A stretch of DNA of 64,000 bases from Monodelphis domestica (Eukaryota; Chordata; Mammalia; Didelphimorphia; Didelphidae), in assembly GCF_027887165.1 (NCBI RefSeq), contig NC_077227.1:439406112-439470111 (forward strand). Reading direction: 5' to 3'. This document shows positions 21,755 to 33,690 of the stretch, in pieces. The translations under genes and the position numbers were made by a program. Every line of letters begins with the position of its first letter. Within the stretch, counting starts at the first letter, position 1. The notes under the pieces were generated by a model that was not told the origin of the DNA, made no database searches, and worked only from the letters and a program-made list of their open reading frames with translations.

Positions 21755-22665
21755 CTAATTTTGTGCTATCTGCTGGACATATCCACATAAGTGTCCAATA
21801 AGGTGTTAGATCTCAATATGTGTGAAACAATCTTTCCCTTAAAACTTACCCTCCTTCCTAACATTCTTGTTTCTGTGGAGTGTGCCACTATCCTTCCATT
21901 TACCCAGTTTTCCAATTTAGCAGTCATTCTCAACTCTTTATTCTTCCTCATCCCCAATATCTTGTCATTTACCATATCTTGTCAATTGTACTCTCCTTGT
22001 ATCTAACACATCCATTCCCTCTTCTCCATTCACAAGACCACTACTCTTAAGTGCACACCCTCATCAACTCTCACTTACACTTAGTAGCTTCCTAATTTCC
22101 AAAACATCTTCTACAAAGCTGCCTAAAGTATAGATCTAAGCATATTACTTCCTTGTTTGAGAACCATCAGTGACTTTCTATTATCTGATAAAATACAAAC
22201 ACCTATATTTATCATTTAAAGCTCTGTATACCCTGCCCCCACCCTACCACATATTTATTATTGTTCTCTCTCACGTATACCACCTTTTAATCAAAGCTAT
22301 CCTACTTACTATTCTCAAATTTGGTATTTTATCTCTCACCTAAATGGCTTGGCACAGTCTGTTTTTCAGGCCTGGAATATACTACCTTCATTTTCACCTC
22401 TTAGAATCCCTGTCTTTTTAAAAGCTTAGTTTTGGTACTGTATGAGACTTTTCCTTGTTCTCCTACTTGTTTGTACTTCTCCTTTCCTAAAATGATTGAT
22501 AATACACTTTGCTACATGTTATTGTTACTGCTCCCATTTCCCACTAAGAAGAGGTAAACTTGAGGACAGGGCTGATTCCATTTTTGCTTTTGTATCTTCA
22601 ACACCTAAACAAGGCCTTGCATATAATGGATGACTAATAAATGCTTGTCAGAATGAATTGAATAT
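21755..22665 (+). repeat. L2 LINE, 3' 0.9 kb
   Basis: Runs from the ORF2 C-terminal part ('cctcatccccaatatcttg', 'acagtctgtttttcaggcct') through 'tttaaagctctgtataccct' and 'cctcttagaatccctgtctt' to the 3' end 'aataaatgcttgtcagaatg'. Confidence 0.7.
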
Positions 22666-23654
22666 TCCTTTAGTTTAAGTAAATGTTCAAGCCCTAGCTT
22701 TTGATTTTAGTTCCTACCATGTCTTTAGAGCTTAGATCTAAGATTCTGTAAATTCCTGTTATATCAAACCCATATCCTTTTGAAATGGATACTACAGAAA
22801 AATGAAAGCTTTGATGACAAAGAAGGCTTTAATATTATTAGAGAATTCCATAGTCCCTGAGAAGGAGAAATAACAACTAAAAACCTGAAAGCTTGCCTGT
22901 TTGGGATATTCAGGTGTGGTAACTTGGCAGTACTATTTACTGTCAAGAAATGGTTCCTAAAATCCGAATTTCCCCAGAGTTTTAACTATTGAAAAATCAC
23001 TATTGAAGTGATTTCTTGGTGCCTAATATATGCTCCATAACAGACTTTTATCTCTGTCTCCTAAAGGAGATTTTACTCATTGAGTTGTCCTCATTAAGAA
23101 AAGCTCAGTTCTTGTGAATGGAGCGTTTAGACGAACACTACAGCTCTTTGGGGCCACATGAGTGTTCCTTCATTGGATTTATGGGGCAATTCCTAAGGCA
23201 CTTAAGGGATTCACAGTGAAATCACTGTTGGCTGTGCCAGTGCTGTAAATCCAACCATCCAGGTGAAATGGGTGCCTGGGGAGTCAAGTCCACACTTCTC
23301 TTGCCTTGTCTTCTCTGCTTTCAACTTTGGTGTTGAGGGGCTTTTGGGTGAGCTTGTGTATAGCAAGCTCTGCTTATTCTGATAGAAGAGTTTGATAAGG
23401 GGTAAGACTGGGCAACCTATGCATTAATATGAAAATTGTAAGTATTGAAAAGAGATGAGAACAGGCTAAAGCACTGACTTGTCTTATTGAAATTAGGAAA
23501 TTATTGAAAACAGTCATGAGTACCTGAAGAAGTCTAGTGAGTATGAAGATTCAGAAGATGAAAAGTTACATTTTTCTCTGCTAACCTGAGTATAGAAACC
23601 AGTGAACAGGTGAAGGAAGGCATTAAGAGACAAGTTAAAGAAGTTGGATTGTAT

Positions 23655-24115
23655 TTATGAAACATTTATAACACTTTAAGATTTGCAAATCACTTTAAAT
23701 TCATTAGCTCATTTGAACCTTACTGTAACCTGTGAAGTACTATAGGCATTGTTACCCCTATTTTACTTATGAAAAAACTGAGCCTTCAGGAGGTTGTGTG
23801 GCATCATACAGTCAGAACTATTATCTGAATTCAGGTCTAGTATAATGCTACATTGTCTCTCATTAACACCTATCTTTACTGGCACAGCTTAAATACCATC
23901 TCTCTGAAATCTTTTTTGACTATCTCAGCTCAAAGGCATCTCTTTCTCTGAACACCTGGATCAGTTTGTATGTGTATATTATATTGCTTTGCTGGTTTAA
24001 AAAAATATGTGTTATCTCTTCAGGTAGAGAGTATATCATGTAACTTTATAGCTTTCTTCTGTGCCTAGCAAAGTGCACTTCTTATAGTATTTATTTAGTA
24101 AATACTTTTTGAATT
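23655..24115 (+). repeat. core-SINE followed by L2 3' end
   Basis: 23655-23865: 'agatttgcaaatcactttaa', 'tcatttgaaccttactgtaa', 'gaaaaaactgagccttcagg'. 23870-24115: 'cttaaataccatctctctga' to 'tatttagtaaatactttttg'. Confidence 0.55.
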
Positions 24116-24214
24116 GAGGAAGCATATCTTCACACTTATATTTTTCCATCAGAACTTAGCTCAGAGTCTTACATGGCAAGAGATCTTGATGTCAAGATCA
24201 AATTAATTGTAGGG

Positions 24215-24330
24215 GTTGGAAGAGATGTTAGAGATCATTTGGGTTAACCTTAAATTTCATATGAGAAAACTGAGACCTAGAGAGATTAACAGTATTTATT
24301 ATATATTTGTTGAGTGATTGACCCCATAGA
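24215..24330. repeat. MIR-type fragment
   Basis: 'ggttggaagagatgttagag', 'tgagaaaactgagacctaga'. Confidence 0.45.
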
Positions 24331-27000
24331 TTCAGGATCTTCTACCCCCAACCCAGCTTTATTAGCCAAAAGGACTTTTTTATCCTGTCTTGACTGAAGC
24401 TATTTGGTATGAAAAAGACAAAGGTAATCTGAAAGGGGAAACAAGTCTCTTGGATAATCAATGATCTGCCCCAAAATAATTATGAATTAATGACACTAGT
24501 CAAAGTTAGAAAATAGAGTATTGCAAGTTATTCAAGTATTGGGGAACTGTCTACATTAAACTATAATGTCCTATGCATTCTGGCTAGGACCTTTTCACTT
24601 CCACACTTTCCCTCCCTCTATTCTCCTAGAAAACTTGGCCATTAAAGAACATAGGAATTTTGGTGTAAGGTCTAATGAGCCTAGTTCTTGAAAATTCTTT
24701 CCCAACTTCCCAGAGGAAGCATCAATATATATTAACATTATTTCATCCTTGTACAGTCAGTAGGAGATAAAAAGAGAAAGAACCATGCCTAATTCCATAT
24801 TTGGTACAGATCAGCAGAGCAGCTCATGAACATGTGATGATGATGGAAAAGTCCTCTTCATGAGCGGGACTTGGAAACTTTCCTCTGGGTATTGTCATCC
24901 TTTCAGTTCTATAGTCTTGGCTGGGATCCCCAGATTTGAGAAGGAATTATGAATGTGCATCGAAGAGAGGATAAATCCTTAACTACTGTACCTGGAGTCC
25001 TATTATCCTGTCACTTCTAGCCCATTGATCTCACCTTTCAGAGGAGGTTGGCTGAGAGAAGAACACAGTACAGCTCTGTCATTTAAGTTCTGCACGGTAG
25101 GCATTTTTCCAGGCATAGTGCCCTCTGCATACTGAAGTCCAGTTGAAGGAAGGTACTGAACTCCTTTCTAACCTGGGGTCAGAAGATATTTACCTGCTTT
25201 AGTTAAGAAGATGTCAGCTGAAAAGGAGGGGATGATTCCAAAGCAATTGACATCCAACCTGTGATGGTTTATTCTCTAAAAATAAGATGAAAACTAAGTT
25301 CCTTTATATCCTTTCTTTGAATCTGTCCAGCACCAATCCCTGCTTTTGAAAAAGGGACAGCAAAAATTAAATGTTCAAAGGGAAGGAATCATCCTACAAT
25401 TAAGCCCAGAAAATTATAATTTCAGTGTTTGGAAGACTTTCTGCTCCAAAAAACACCTCCCTAACTCCCACCTGCTTTGGGATCTCGAATGGTCCTTTCA
25501 TTAAAGATCAAGACTTTAATCTTATAACAAAGGGCAAATCATAAAATACAAATCCTTTTGAGGGAGGAAACTCATTAACTTACATTTACAGTGGGATGTG
25601 TAATGACCATAAAACATATTTTCTTGGGAGATAGTTTTGATTTAGGAGAAAGGAGTTGAGAAAAGAGATACCATGAAGGTACTAGATGTCAAAGTAGGGG
25701 ATGGGACTGTGAGATGGAGGAGGGCAAAGAAACAGAACACAAGGGCACTGAAAACAATGTCTATTTTAATTTTCCAAAGCTTCTGCCTTACCGAGGTTAA
25801 TAAATCTCATTTGGCAAAGACTTTTGAATTCTCAAGAAGAGCCATATTTACCCCTACTTTGTGTATTTTTTCCATGACAAATTCTACCAGGACATATTAT
25901 CTATGAATGTATATATTTTCCAGCCTTCCATGTTGGAATAAGAACATCAATGGTAAAGTATATTAGAGGGCAGCCACCTCTGTCCAGATGCAGATGGCTT
26001 AGGTTCCGCTAGAGAGCAGCCTAACACAAGAATTAAAATCCAGCCATCTTAGTTGTATTCCTCCAATGCTGTCGGAAATAACTCTTTACCTCTCATTTCA
26101 CAAAATCATAGCCTCCTCCACTTGAAATCTCTAACAACCATAAACCAGGGCAATTCTCTTATAGTACAATGCAGTTTGATTTTGATAAGCACCTTCCCTC
26201 CAAGAGTGGATGGCATGGAGTTAAATATTTTAGAATAATATAAAAGTTAAAAGAAGAGGTGGAATTATGAAGCTCCAGAAAACAGACTTTTTTCCAATGA
26301 CATTCAGAAATTGATGGTATTCTAAGAGAGAAGCAAACTCTTCCCATTGGCAGCATTTATGTAAGTATTGTTGGTCCAAGTTTATCATGAATAATGTTAA
26401 GGGGTGGATTTCTAGGTCCACCTTGCCTCATCTCAGGTTGGGGAACTGTAGTGTGTTTATTCTGTAATGATTTTCTCTACATTGACCTTGATGCGAAAAC
26501 CTACTTGGCCCAAATGATGTGGAAATTTATTGACCCAAAGTCAATAATATAAAACTTGACAATGACTATAAGGTATAAGCTTATGAATCTTCTATGAACA
26601 GGACACTTTCCTTTGTTATAGAGATGTAGAAGAAACTGAGGCAAAGAGACCCAAAGTTACTTAGGTAAACTGCTCCTGTATGAATATCATTTATTCATTT
26701 AAGTGCATGGCTATCTGGTAATATTTATTGGTCTTGTCTGAATTAAGATCTTGATCCCAGGTTTTTTTTTTTTGTAGAGGAGAGACCAAAAGTTAAGCAC
26801 AGTGACAGAAAAGGGAAATCTTTTGGCATTTATGTGAAAAAATAGACAGACATAACCTTAGAAGTTGGTAGAATAATTTGGTCTACTATGATGTAAGGTC
26901 ATATGTAATTTCTTCCATGAAGCCCCCTGCATCCTTCCATCTGGATGTGATCTCTCTCGACTTCATTTTGCTTACCTGGAAAATAAGAGGCTTGGTATAG
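24331..27000. other. 2.7 kb with no gene recognised
   Basis: Only short open frames and one small MIR-like scrap near 26625-26680. No splice-linked coding segments were found. Confidence 0.5.
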
Positions 27001-27011
27001 GTATAGGTGAC

Positions 27012-27241
27012 CTTCTTCTCCTCCTCCTCCTCCTCTTTCTCTTCCTCCTCCTCCTTCTCTTCCTCCTCCTTCTCTTCCTTCTCTTCCTCCTCCTTCTCTT
27101 CCTTCTCCTCCTTTGTCTCCTCCTCCTCCTCCTCCTTTTCCTCCTCCTCCTCCTCCTTTTCCTCCTCCTCTTCCTCCTCCTTCTCCTCCTCCTCTTTCTC
27201 CTCCTCCTCCTCCTCCTCCTCCTCCTTTTCCTTCTTCTTCT
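27012..27241. repeat. long TCC/TTC pyrimidine microsatellite
   Basis: About 230 bp of almost pure C/T built from TCC and TTC triplets with local TTTTCC variants. The poly-Ser/Phe open frame across it is an artefact of the repeat. It abuts the antisense L1 tail at 27242. Confidence 0.95.
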
Positions 27242-27370
27242 TACATTTATTTATTTAATTAATTTAGAATATTTTCCCATGGGTACATGATTCATGTTCT
27301 TTCCCATCCCCCCCCTTCCTGTAGCCAACAAGCAATTCCACTGGGTTTTACAAGTATCACTGATCAAGAT
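27242..27370 (-). mobile_element. 5'-truncated L1 3' end (antisense)
   Basis: Read on the minus strand it has 'aacccagtggaattgcttgt', then 'gttggctacaggaag', 'gaacatgaatcatgtaccca' and 'ttctaaattaattaaataaa'. Its A-rich tail would fall at the pyrimidine tract, which is probably an expanded tail. Confidence 0.8.
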
Positions 27371-27599
27371 AAGGTCTTCTAACTTGAAATTCAATGATTC
27401 CTGTTCCCTGACTCCCAGGGCTTTTGACACTGAAAGGAAAAACAAAGGTGGAAAAGGATAGTATCAAAGGCACCCTTCAGTGATTTTCTCTTTTTGTCTA
27501 GGCCTGGCCTTTAACCTAGAATCTCATTTGAATGGGACAATCTCAAGAGAGAGACTGGTTTTTCTTTGAAGTATGTAAATAGAGAAAGACAAATTATTG

Positions 27600-27890
27600 A
27601 CAGTGTGATATAATGGAAAGAGAATAATAGAATGGAAAAGTGGGGGTGGGGGAGCCTTCATTCTATGCTGGCTCTACCAATAAGCAGTCATGGAGTTAGC
27701 AAAACACTTCTTACTAGGATTTAGTTATAAAATGAGGTCATTGAATTTAGATCTTCTTCCTCAACAAATTATTAAGTAAATAATATGTTTACCTTGTTTA
27801 ATAAATGCTGTTGCTTTTGAGTTGGAATAAATACTTGAGTGCCTGTTATGTTTAGGGTACTATACTAGGAATTGGAGATAATAAAGATTT
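27600..27890 (+). repeat. MIR fragment, then head of the unassigned repeat
   Basis: 27600-27770 has 'gtgatataatggaaagagaa' and 'agttataaaatgaggtcatt'. 27815-27890 has 'taaatacttgagtgcctgtt'. Confidence 0.45.
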
Positions 27891-28249
27891 TGGTGATTTC
27901 CAAGGCCCTTTCCAGCTTTAAATGGGTGGGAAGACTCACTACCTGAGAAGGTAAGAAAACTCCCTTTGCCTGTCTTTTCTACTCTCCATTAGGGTTAACC
28001 AGAATCCATTTGGTCTGCTTGATGGATCACATGACTAGTATGATAAGACAGAAACTCCAGTCCTTTCACTTAAATGGAGACACATCAGGCTTTACCATCT
28101 GCTAGGCATCTAGGACCTGAAGACCCTTGTCACTGTCATCAGATCCACTAATATAACCTAAGATGCTCTAGGCTTTACCATCTGCCTTTCTGCTCTATCC
28201 TTTTAGGCTTTTCAATCTACCCTTAAGCAGAACTTATGTATTGCCTCTC

Positions 28250-28345
28250 CCAATTAAAGTGTGAACTCCTTGAGAACAGCCAGTTTACCTTTTTCTCTTT
28301 GTATCCCCAATACTTAGAGCATAGTAAATACTTAAATGCTTTTTC
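28250..28345 (+). repeat. L2 3' terminus
   Basis: 'gtgtgaactccttgagaaca' to 'atagtaaatacttaaatgct'. Confidence 0.6.
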
Positions 28346-28649
28346 ATTCATTTGTTAATCCATTTGTGACTCTGGAATTATTTTCATCACCCATTACTTT
28401 GAAATCAAGAAGCTGGAAAGTGAAGTCTTATTTTGTATTTGAGTTGTGGTGAGAAAAACTAATGGTACCCTGGATTCCATAAAAATATCAACTTTTCCAT
28501 AGGATTTGATATGTGCTATGTCTTGCCCAGCCCTTATCACAGGTCTTGTTTGATGATGTCATTCTGGTGACTCACACAGACTTTTCTTGATAGTACTAAA
28601 TAGCACATTTCTCATTTGGGCTTGAAATGTTTCTGGTTATTAATATGAG

Positions 28650-28960
28650 ATCCCTGAGCAGAGACACAGTTACAGAGAGTATGAATGCTCCCCTGTAGTA
28701 ACATAAATTCACACTGTGGCACAGGGAGAGGGCTTACTTATTTTTTATTAGGTAAATTGATCGGCAGCATTGATTGGAAAAAAATAGGTCTTGTTGACCA
28801 TTTTCTTGGATGTGGATCAATGATATTAATTTACAGTACATCATTTCCTGCAGTTGGCACTAATTATTACGGATAAAGTAATGTGTATATCATTGGGGGA
28901 GTACATGACAGCTGTATCTGGAAGGGGGAAAAAAGGAGATTTGATTCTACCAAACTATTC
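28650..28960. other. unique block, candidate conserved non-coding element
   Basis: Free of recognisable repeats. Contains several TAAT cores and 'ccatttcctgcagttgg'-like balanced sequence. Judged by texture only. Confidence 0.25.
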
Positions 28961-29039
28961 AGCAAGTAATGTTTCCCATCCCCTCCCTTCCTCTTCCCCC
29001 ATTGGTTTGTTATGGGCAGAAACCTAAGATATCTGATTG

Positions 29040-29570
29040 AAACTTTTCAGCCTGGAATTTAAAGTCCCATCTTCACAATCTGACCTCAAGTTAATTATTT
29101 AACTCTGTCTCTCACTCCTATAATATAAATGACCCCTTTAATCCAATTAAATTGGTCCAATCTATTTTATGCATTTTTACCTCCATGTCCTTAATTATGT
29201 ATTCCCAGTTTTTGAAATCTCCTTTCCCCAACTTTTCTATTCTGTGCCTATCCATATTATGGTTAGCTTTAAAGACCACTTCACTTTAGACCCTTGGAAA
29301 CTTCTTGAAGCCTTCCTTACCCTTTGTAGCCCATAACAATCTCCCCCTTCTTTACACTCCTCCAGCACTTAGTGTTTTTTCACTCATTTGCTGGTTATAT
29401 GCTGCCTTGTAGTATTAGTTAACTATATGGGCCCCTGAACAAGATTTTTTGCTCCTTGCTCATCTTTGTATCTGTGGATATATGTGTCTATGTATATATT
29501 AATTTGTGTACTGGGCACATAATAGGTTTTCAAAAATGTTTAGAAAGGATTGCTCATTGAATAAGCATTT
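29040..29570 (+). repeat. L2 LINE 3' end
   Basis: 'gcctggaatttaaagtccca', 'gaaacttcttgaagccttcc', 'ctcctccagcacttagtgtt', then 'gaacaagattttttgctcc' and the end near 'ctgggcacataataggtttt'. Confidence 0.6.
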
Positions 29571-29924
29571 ACCTCTGTATCAAGACTATTCCAGTCAGGG
29601 AGATGAGTGCAAGAAGTGTCCACAGCCTTCTGGGGGTGGGGGTGGGGAAATATTCCAAAGCAGATTGTATTGCTCTGTAGCTTCTGTAAGTGTGGTTTTT
29701 CTCAGCCACACTTGAGAAGTATCCTGGACTCTCAGTAGAAATGTGCAGAATTCTGAGTTCATTATGTTCTGCTGGGTAAGGATCTGTGCATTTTGTATTA
29801 TGGAAAGCATTTTCTGGGAGGAAAGGAGTATAATGTTAGTGATCAGGTTTTTGCTTCACCTGCCTGATGGGCAGAAGAGGGCCCTTTTAAAAACAGATTC
29901 TCTCTTCCCCCTCCTAGTCTCCAT

Positions 29925-30105
29925 TTGTCTAAATCCTTCTTTTAAGGCAAAGCCCAACCCAAATGCTACCTTCTCCATGAAGCCTCCCCTGGCACTCTCA
30001 GGTGAAAGTCACCTATCCCTATTAAGATTTCTCTTAATGTTTTGTCTAGCTCTTTGATTCTGTCATTATATATTGTATTATATTATTTTTGTAGGCATCA
30101 TATCA
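29925..30105 (+). repeat. L2 fragment
   Basis: 'aggcaaagcccaacccaaat', 'ttctccatgaagcctcccct' and 'ttttgtctagctctttgatt'. Confidence 0.5.
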
Positions 30106-30107
30106 GT

Positions 30108-30650
30108 GTGGTAATAATGATAGTACTTAAAATGTGCTTTAGAGCTTGCAAAGTGCTTTATATATGTTATTTCATTTGATCCTCATAATAATCCTGTGAA
30201 TTGGGGTGAGGTATCCCCATTTTACAAAGGAGGAAACTGTGGCTGAAAGAGTTTAAGACATTTGTCTAGCTTGTATGTATCTGAAATAAAATTCAAAGTT
30301 AGATCTTCTGGGCTCCAAGTCTAACCCTCCATCCACTGGACCATCTGATTGCCTTGTACAGTGAAAAGACCCCAGTTTCTGAAGTCAGAGTACTTGGATT
30401 CAAATCTTACCTCAGTATCTTGCTCTCTATATGACTTTGCACAAATCTCAACCTTTCTTAGCCTCAGTTTCTTCACTTGCAAAATGAGAGGATTGAATTA
30501 GATGGCTTCTGAGATCCCTTCCAGCTCTAACTCAATGATTCTATATCCCCTATTCCTATTAGACCATAAGCATCTTGAGACCAGAACCTGTCATTTTGCA
30601 TTTTTATTACTTGTGGTAAAGGCTTAATGAAAATCTGTTCAATTGAAGAT
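30108..30650 (+). repeat. core-SINE, MIR and L2 end in series
   Basis: 30108-30357: 'gcaaagtgctttatatatgt' to 'tccactggaccatctgattg'. 30357-30545: 'agtacttggattcaaatctt' to 'gagatcccttccagctctaa'. 30546-30650: 'agaccataagcatcttgaga'. Confidence 0.6.
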
Positions 30651-31511
30651 TATCTAGTCCATTTTCTATAAGGAGAATGTGAGCTTCCAAACTTTAGGGG
30701 GTTGGATGGCAGCTATCTAAATATAGTATTGTGTTCCATCTCCTTTGTCTAATGTCCCCTATTATATGTATTTCTGTAGGCAGTGTGGTATGAGCACTGA
30801 GCACATTATGGTAAGAGCAATGAGCAGGGGTTGAGGAGGTATCAACAATTAAATTCAACAAACAACAAATATTCATTAAGCCCTTACTGTGTGTGTAAGG
30901 CACTGGGAATTCAAAGACAAGAATAAATTGCATTCCTGATCACTAACTAACTTACTGTGTAATATTGAGAAGAAGTCATACATACTGTTAAATTTATTTG
31001 TGGTTGGGACTCTGAATATATATATGTGGCCACCAGGGACTTAATTTCTAAATCCCAAAATAAATTACTAAAGTAAATGGAATTTGTGGTAGTTTATTTA
31101 TAATATTTACAATAGAAGGAAGATATTAAGGAATGAGAGAGAGAGAGAGAAAACTCTGGCTTCTTCTGATACTAGTTAGAATTTCTAAGCCCCAGCCAGC
31201 GGAAGAGAGTATCAAGAAGTTGGGCCTTTCTTGGAGGCTTCATGCCTCCAGAAAGGCAGGGTCAGTAAGTCAGCTTTTCACTCACCAATGGAGACAGTCT
31301 TAAAGAAGTCTGGGTATCTGCCTTCTGATTGCTCCTCTGAGTCAGTGTCTGAATCTCCAAATGAATGTCTGTCTTCCCTTCAGCTCCAAGTAACTGATCC
31401 TTCATTCCAAGCCTGGGTGACTGACTGTGACTCTTCAGTCTTTTTCCCCCCTCTATTTAAAGACCTTTTTCTCTTGTGTCACCTCCTCTAAATTTTCACA
31501 TTTATCAATCA

Positions 31512-31607
31512 GGATTGTCCATTCTTTAGTTCTCACCTTCTTTGGTTAGATTTTCTCCAGGACTGTCCATTCTTTAGTTCTCACCTTCTCTGGTTAGATT
31601 ATATCAT
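31512..31607. repeat. 48-bp tandem duplication
   Basis: Units 31512-31559 and 31560-31607 share nearly all positions, including 'tgtccattctttagttctca'. They lie in the putative U3. Confidence 0.9.
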
Positions 31608-31697
31608 TTTAGGTTACTTAACACCTCTTTTGGTAAATTCACCTTTTATAGTTACTAACTACCTTTTTGTAGTTAAAATCTAAAAATAGATTGTAGC

Positions 31698-31819
31698 TTA
31701 CAATTCTAGCTTCACTATAAAGGGAGAGCTAAGTACCTGCATTGTTACAACCAGGAGATTACAATTTTATCTTCACAATAAAGAAAGAGCTAAGTATCTT
31801 CATTGTTACAATCAGGAGA
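31698..31819. repeat. 61-bp tandem duplication
   Basis: Units 31698-31758 and 31759-31819 are equal in length with a handful of substitutions. Both contain 'gagctaagta' and 'cattgttacaa' and end 'caggaga'. Confidence 0.9.
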
Positions 31820-31861
31820 TAGCTAAATCCACTAAATATTTAGATAGCTAAATATTCACAA

Positions 31862-32502
31862 TACATACCAGCTCATTTGATCTTCATAGCAAACTTCATT
31901 TACCTCCATTTTACCAACATGGAAACTGAGGTTCAGGGAAATTAAGGAACTTGTCTATTGAGGTCACAGAATTAGTAGCAAATTGAATTCATGTCTGGCT
32001 GATGCCAAATAAAACTTTAGATCACTGCTTTAGAGTTGGAAGGGAACTTAGAGGTCATTGACAACAAGTCCTCTCTCTTTGCAGATAAAGAAACTGAATC
32101 AAAGAGAAATGTTGTATATATTGGTATACAGCTAGAAATAGTTGAGACTAGATTTGAACTCATATCTTCCTGATGCCAAATCTAAGTCTCTATCTGCTCT
32201 ACCACATAACTGTCTGACAGAGGCAGCCAAATTACTCAGTGGTTAGAGCACCAAGCTTAGAATCAGAAAGACCTGACTTCAATTCCAACTTCAGATACTT
32301 ACTAGCTGTGCGATTCTAGGCAAGTCACTTAACCTCTGTTTCCTTTAATCTGATGGAGAAGGAAATGACAAACCATCCAGATCTTTGCAAAAAAACTCCA
32401 TGGACAATATTAGCATGCTGTGGTCCACAGGGTCATGAAGAACAATGATGACAACAACTTGCTGACTCCAGGTCCTATGCTTTATCCAATAGCTACCTAG
32501 AT
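31862..32502. repeat. two MIR-type fragments, the second split by a SINE
   Basis: 31862-32030: 'catggaaactgaggttcagg'. 32030-32215 ('gttggaagggaacttagagg') resumes at 32459-32502 after the MAR1-like insertion. Confidence 0.5.
32219..32458 (+). repeat. tRNA-derived marsupial SINE (MAR1-like)
   Basis: 'attactcagtggttagagca', 'cttactagctgtgcgattct', 'ggagaaggaaatgacaaacc' and 'cacagggtcatgaagaacaa'. Complete in layout. Confidence 0.75.
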
Positions 32503-32794
32503 GTTTCATTTGTAAATGAGGGATTGGATTAAGTGACCTCTAGGGTCTTTTCTGTTTCTGACATAATGTGATCTCATCATTTGTATCTGTCATAGAGAGG
32601 AATTGACAAACTTTAGAAGTCTCATCCAGCTCGGACATCTTTGAAAGAGCATAAACTGTATTGAATGCTGGAATTATCACTGATAGTAATTGTCTTTCTT
32701 TCTCAAAGTGATACGGTAGCGCTGGCTACACGGTGTATGCCCAATGAAAATTGGCACTTTTTGATTCTAGAGGTCAATCAAACTAAATTCACTG

Positions 32795-33690
32795 AAATTT
32801 AGGATCATAGCTTTAAAGCTATAAGGGAACTTGAAGGTCATCCACGTTCACTTTACCCCCTCACTTTACAGGTGAAGAAATGGAGGTACACTTTTGAGCT
32901 AGCCATACCACTGCTGGATTGATACCCCGAAGAGATAATAAGGGAAAAAAGACTTGTATGAAAATATTTATAGACATGTTCTTTGTGTTGGCAAAAAAAA
33001 ATGGAAAATGAGGGGATGCCCTTCAATTGGGGAATGGATGAACAAATTATGGTATCTGTTGGTGATGGGATACTATTGTGCTGTAAGGAATAATGAATTG
33101 GAGGAATTCCATGTGAACTGGAATGACCTCCAGGAATTGAAGCAGAGTGAAAGGAGCAGAACCAGGAGAACATTGTACACAGAGACTGATACATTGTGGC
33201 ACAATCGAATGTAATGGACTTCTCTACTAGCAGCAGTGCAATAATCCAGGACAATTCTGAGGGACTTATGAGAAAGAATGCTATCCACATCCAGAGAAAG
33301 AACTGTGGGAGCAGAACCACAGAAGGAAAACAACTACTTGATCACATGAGTAGATGGGGATATGATTAGGGATAGTGATAACCCTAATGCAAATATTAAT
33401 AATATAGAAATAGGTCTTGATCAATGGCACATATAAAACCCAGTGGAATTGCTCATTGGCTATGGGGTTGACAGGGGGAGAAGGGGAGGGAAAAATATGA
33501 ATCATTTAAGCATGGACAAATATTCTAAATTAATCAAATAAAATTTTTCAATTAAAAAAAAATGGAGGCACAGAGAAGTGACTTATCCAGGGGCATCCAA
33601 CTAAAAGAATCTGAAGTAGGATCTGAACTCATGTCTTCCTGATGTCAAATCTAGTCTGCTAAGCTATACCTATGACTGAATTGCCTGGCA
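32795..33690. repeat. MIR-type SINE split by an L1 insertion
   Basis: 32795-32890 ('agctataagggaacttgaag', 'tttacaggtgaagaaatgga') continues at 33560-33690 ('aatggaggcacagagaagtg', 'atctgaactcatgtcttcct'). Confidence 0.6.
32878..33572 (+). mobile_element. 5'-truncated L1 with ORF2 C-terminus and 3'UTR
   Basis: The body is about 32891-33559. The plus frame at 32954-33214 shows the L1 ORF2 C-terminal pattern (CPSIGEWMNKLWY, then GYYCAVRNNELEEF). A 3'UTR follows with 'aacccagtggaattgctcat' and 'attctaaattaatcaaataa', ending in a short A tail. The flanking 13-bp duplications at 32878-32890 and 33560-33572 differ at one base. The preserved frame is a dead fragment. Confidence 0.88.

Larger units (their letters stand above)
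31024..31860 (-). mobile_element. probable solo LTR of an endogenous retrovirus (antisense)
   Basis: The block resembles a marsupial ERV LTR read backwards. On the minus strand, in order: two tandemly duplicated blocks (31698-31819, 31512-31607) as in a U3 enhancer, a TTTAAATA TATA-like box at about 31453, then AATAAA-type signals near 31095. No internal retroviral genes flank it. The outer edges are approximate and no target-site duplication was confirmed. Confidence 0.55.

Noticed and set aside
27007-27258. Ser/Phe-rich 83-codon frame
   Set aside because: Translation of the TCC/TTC microsatellite.
31512-31819. CRISPR-like spaced repeats
   Set aside because: These are two simple head-to-tail duplications without spacers, in a vertebrate LTR.
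32853-33320. 155-codon minus-strand frame
   Set aside because: Antisense of the truncated L1; no protein family.
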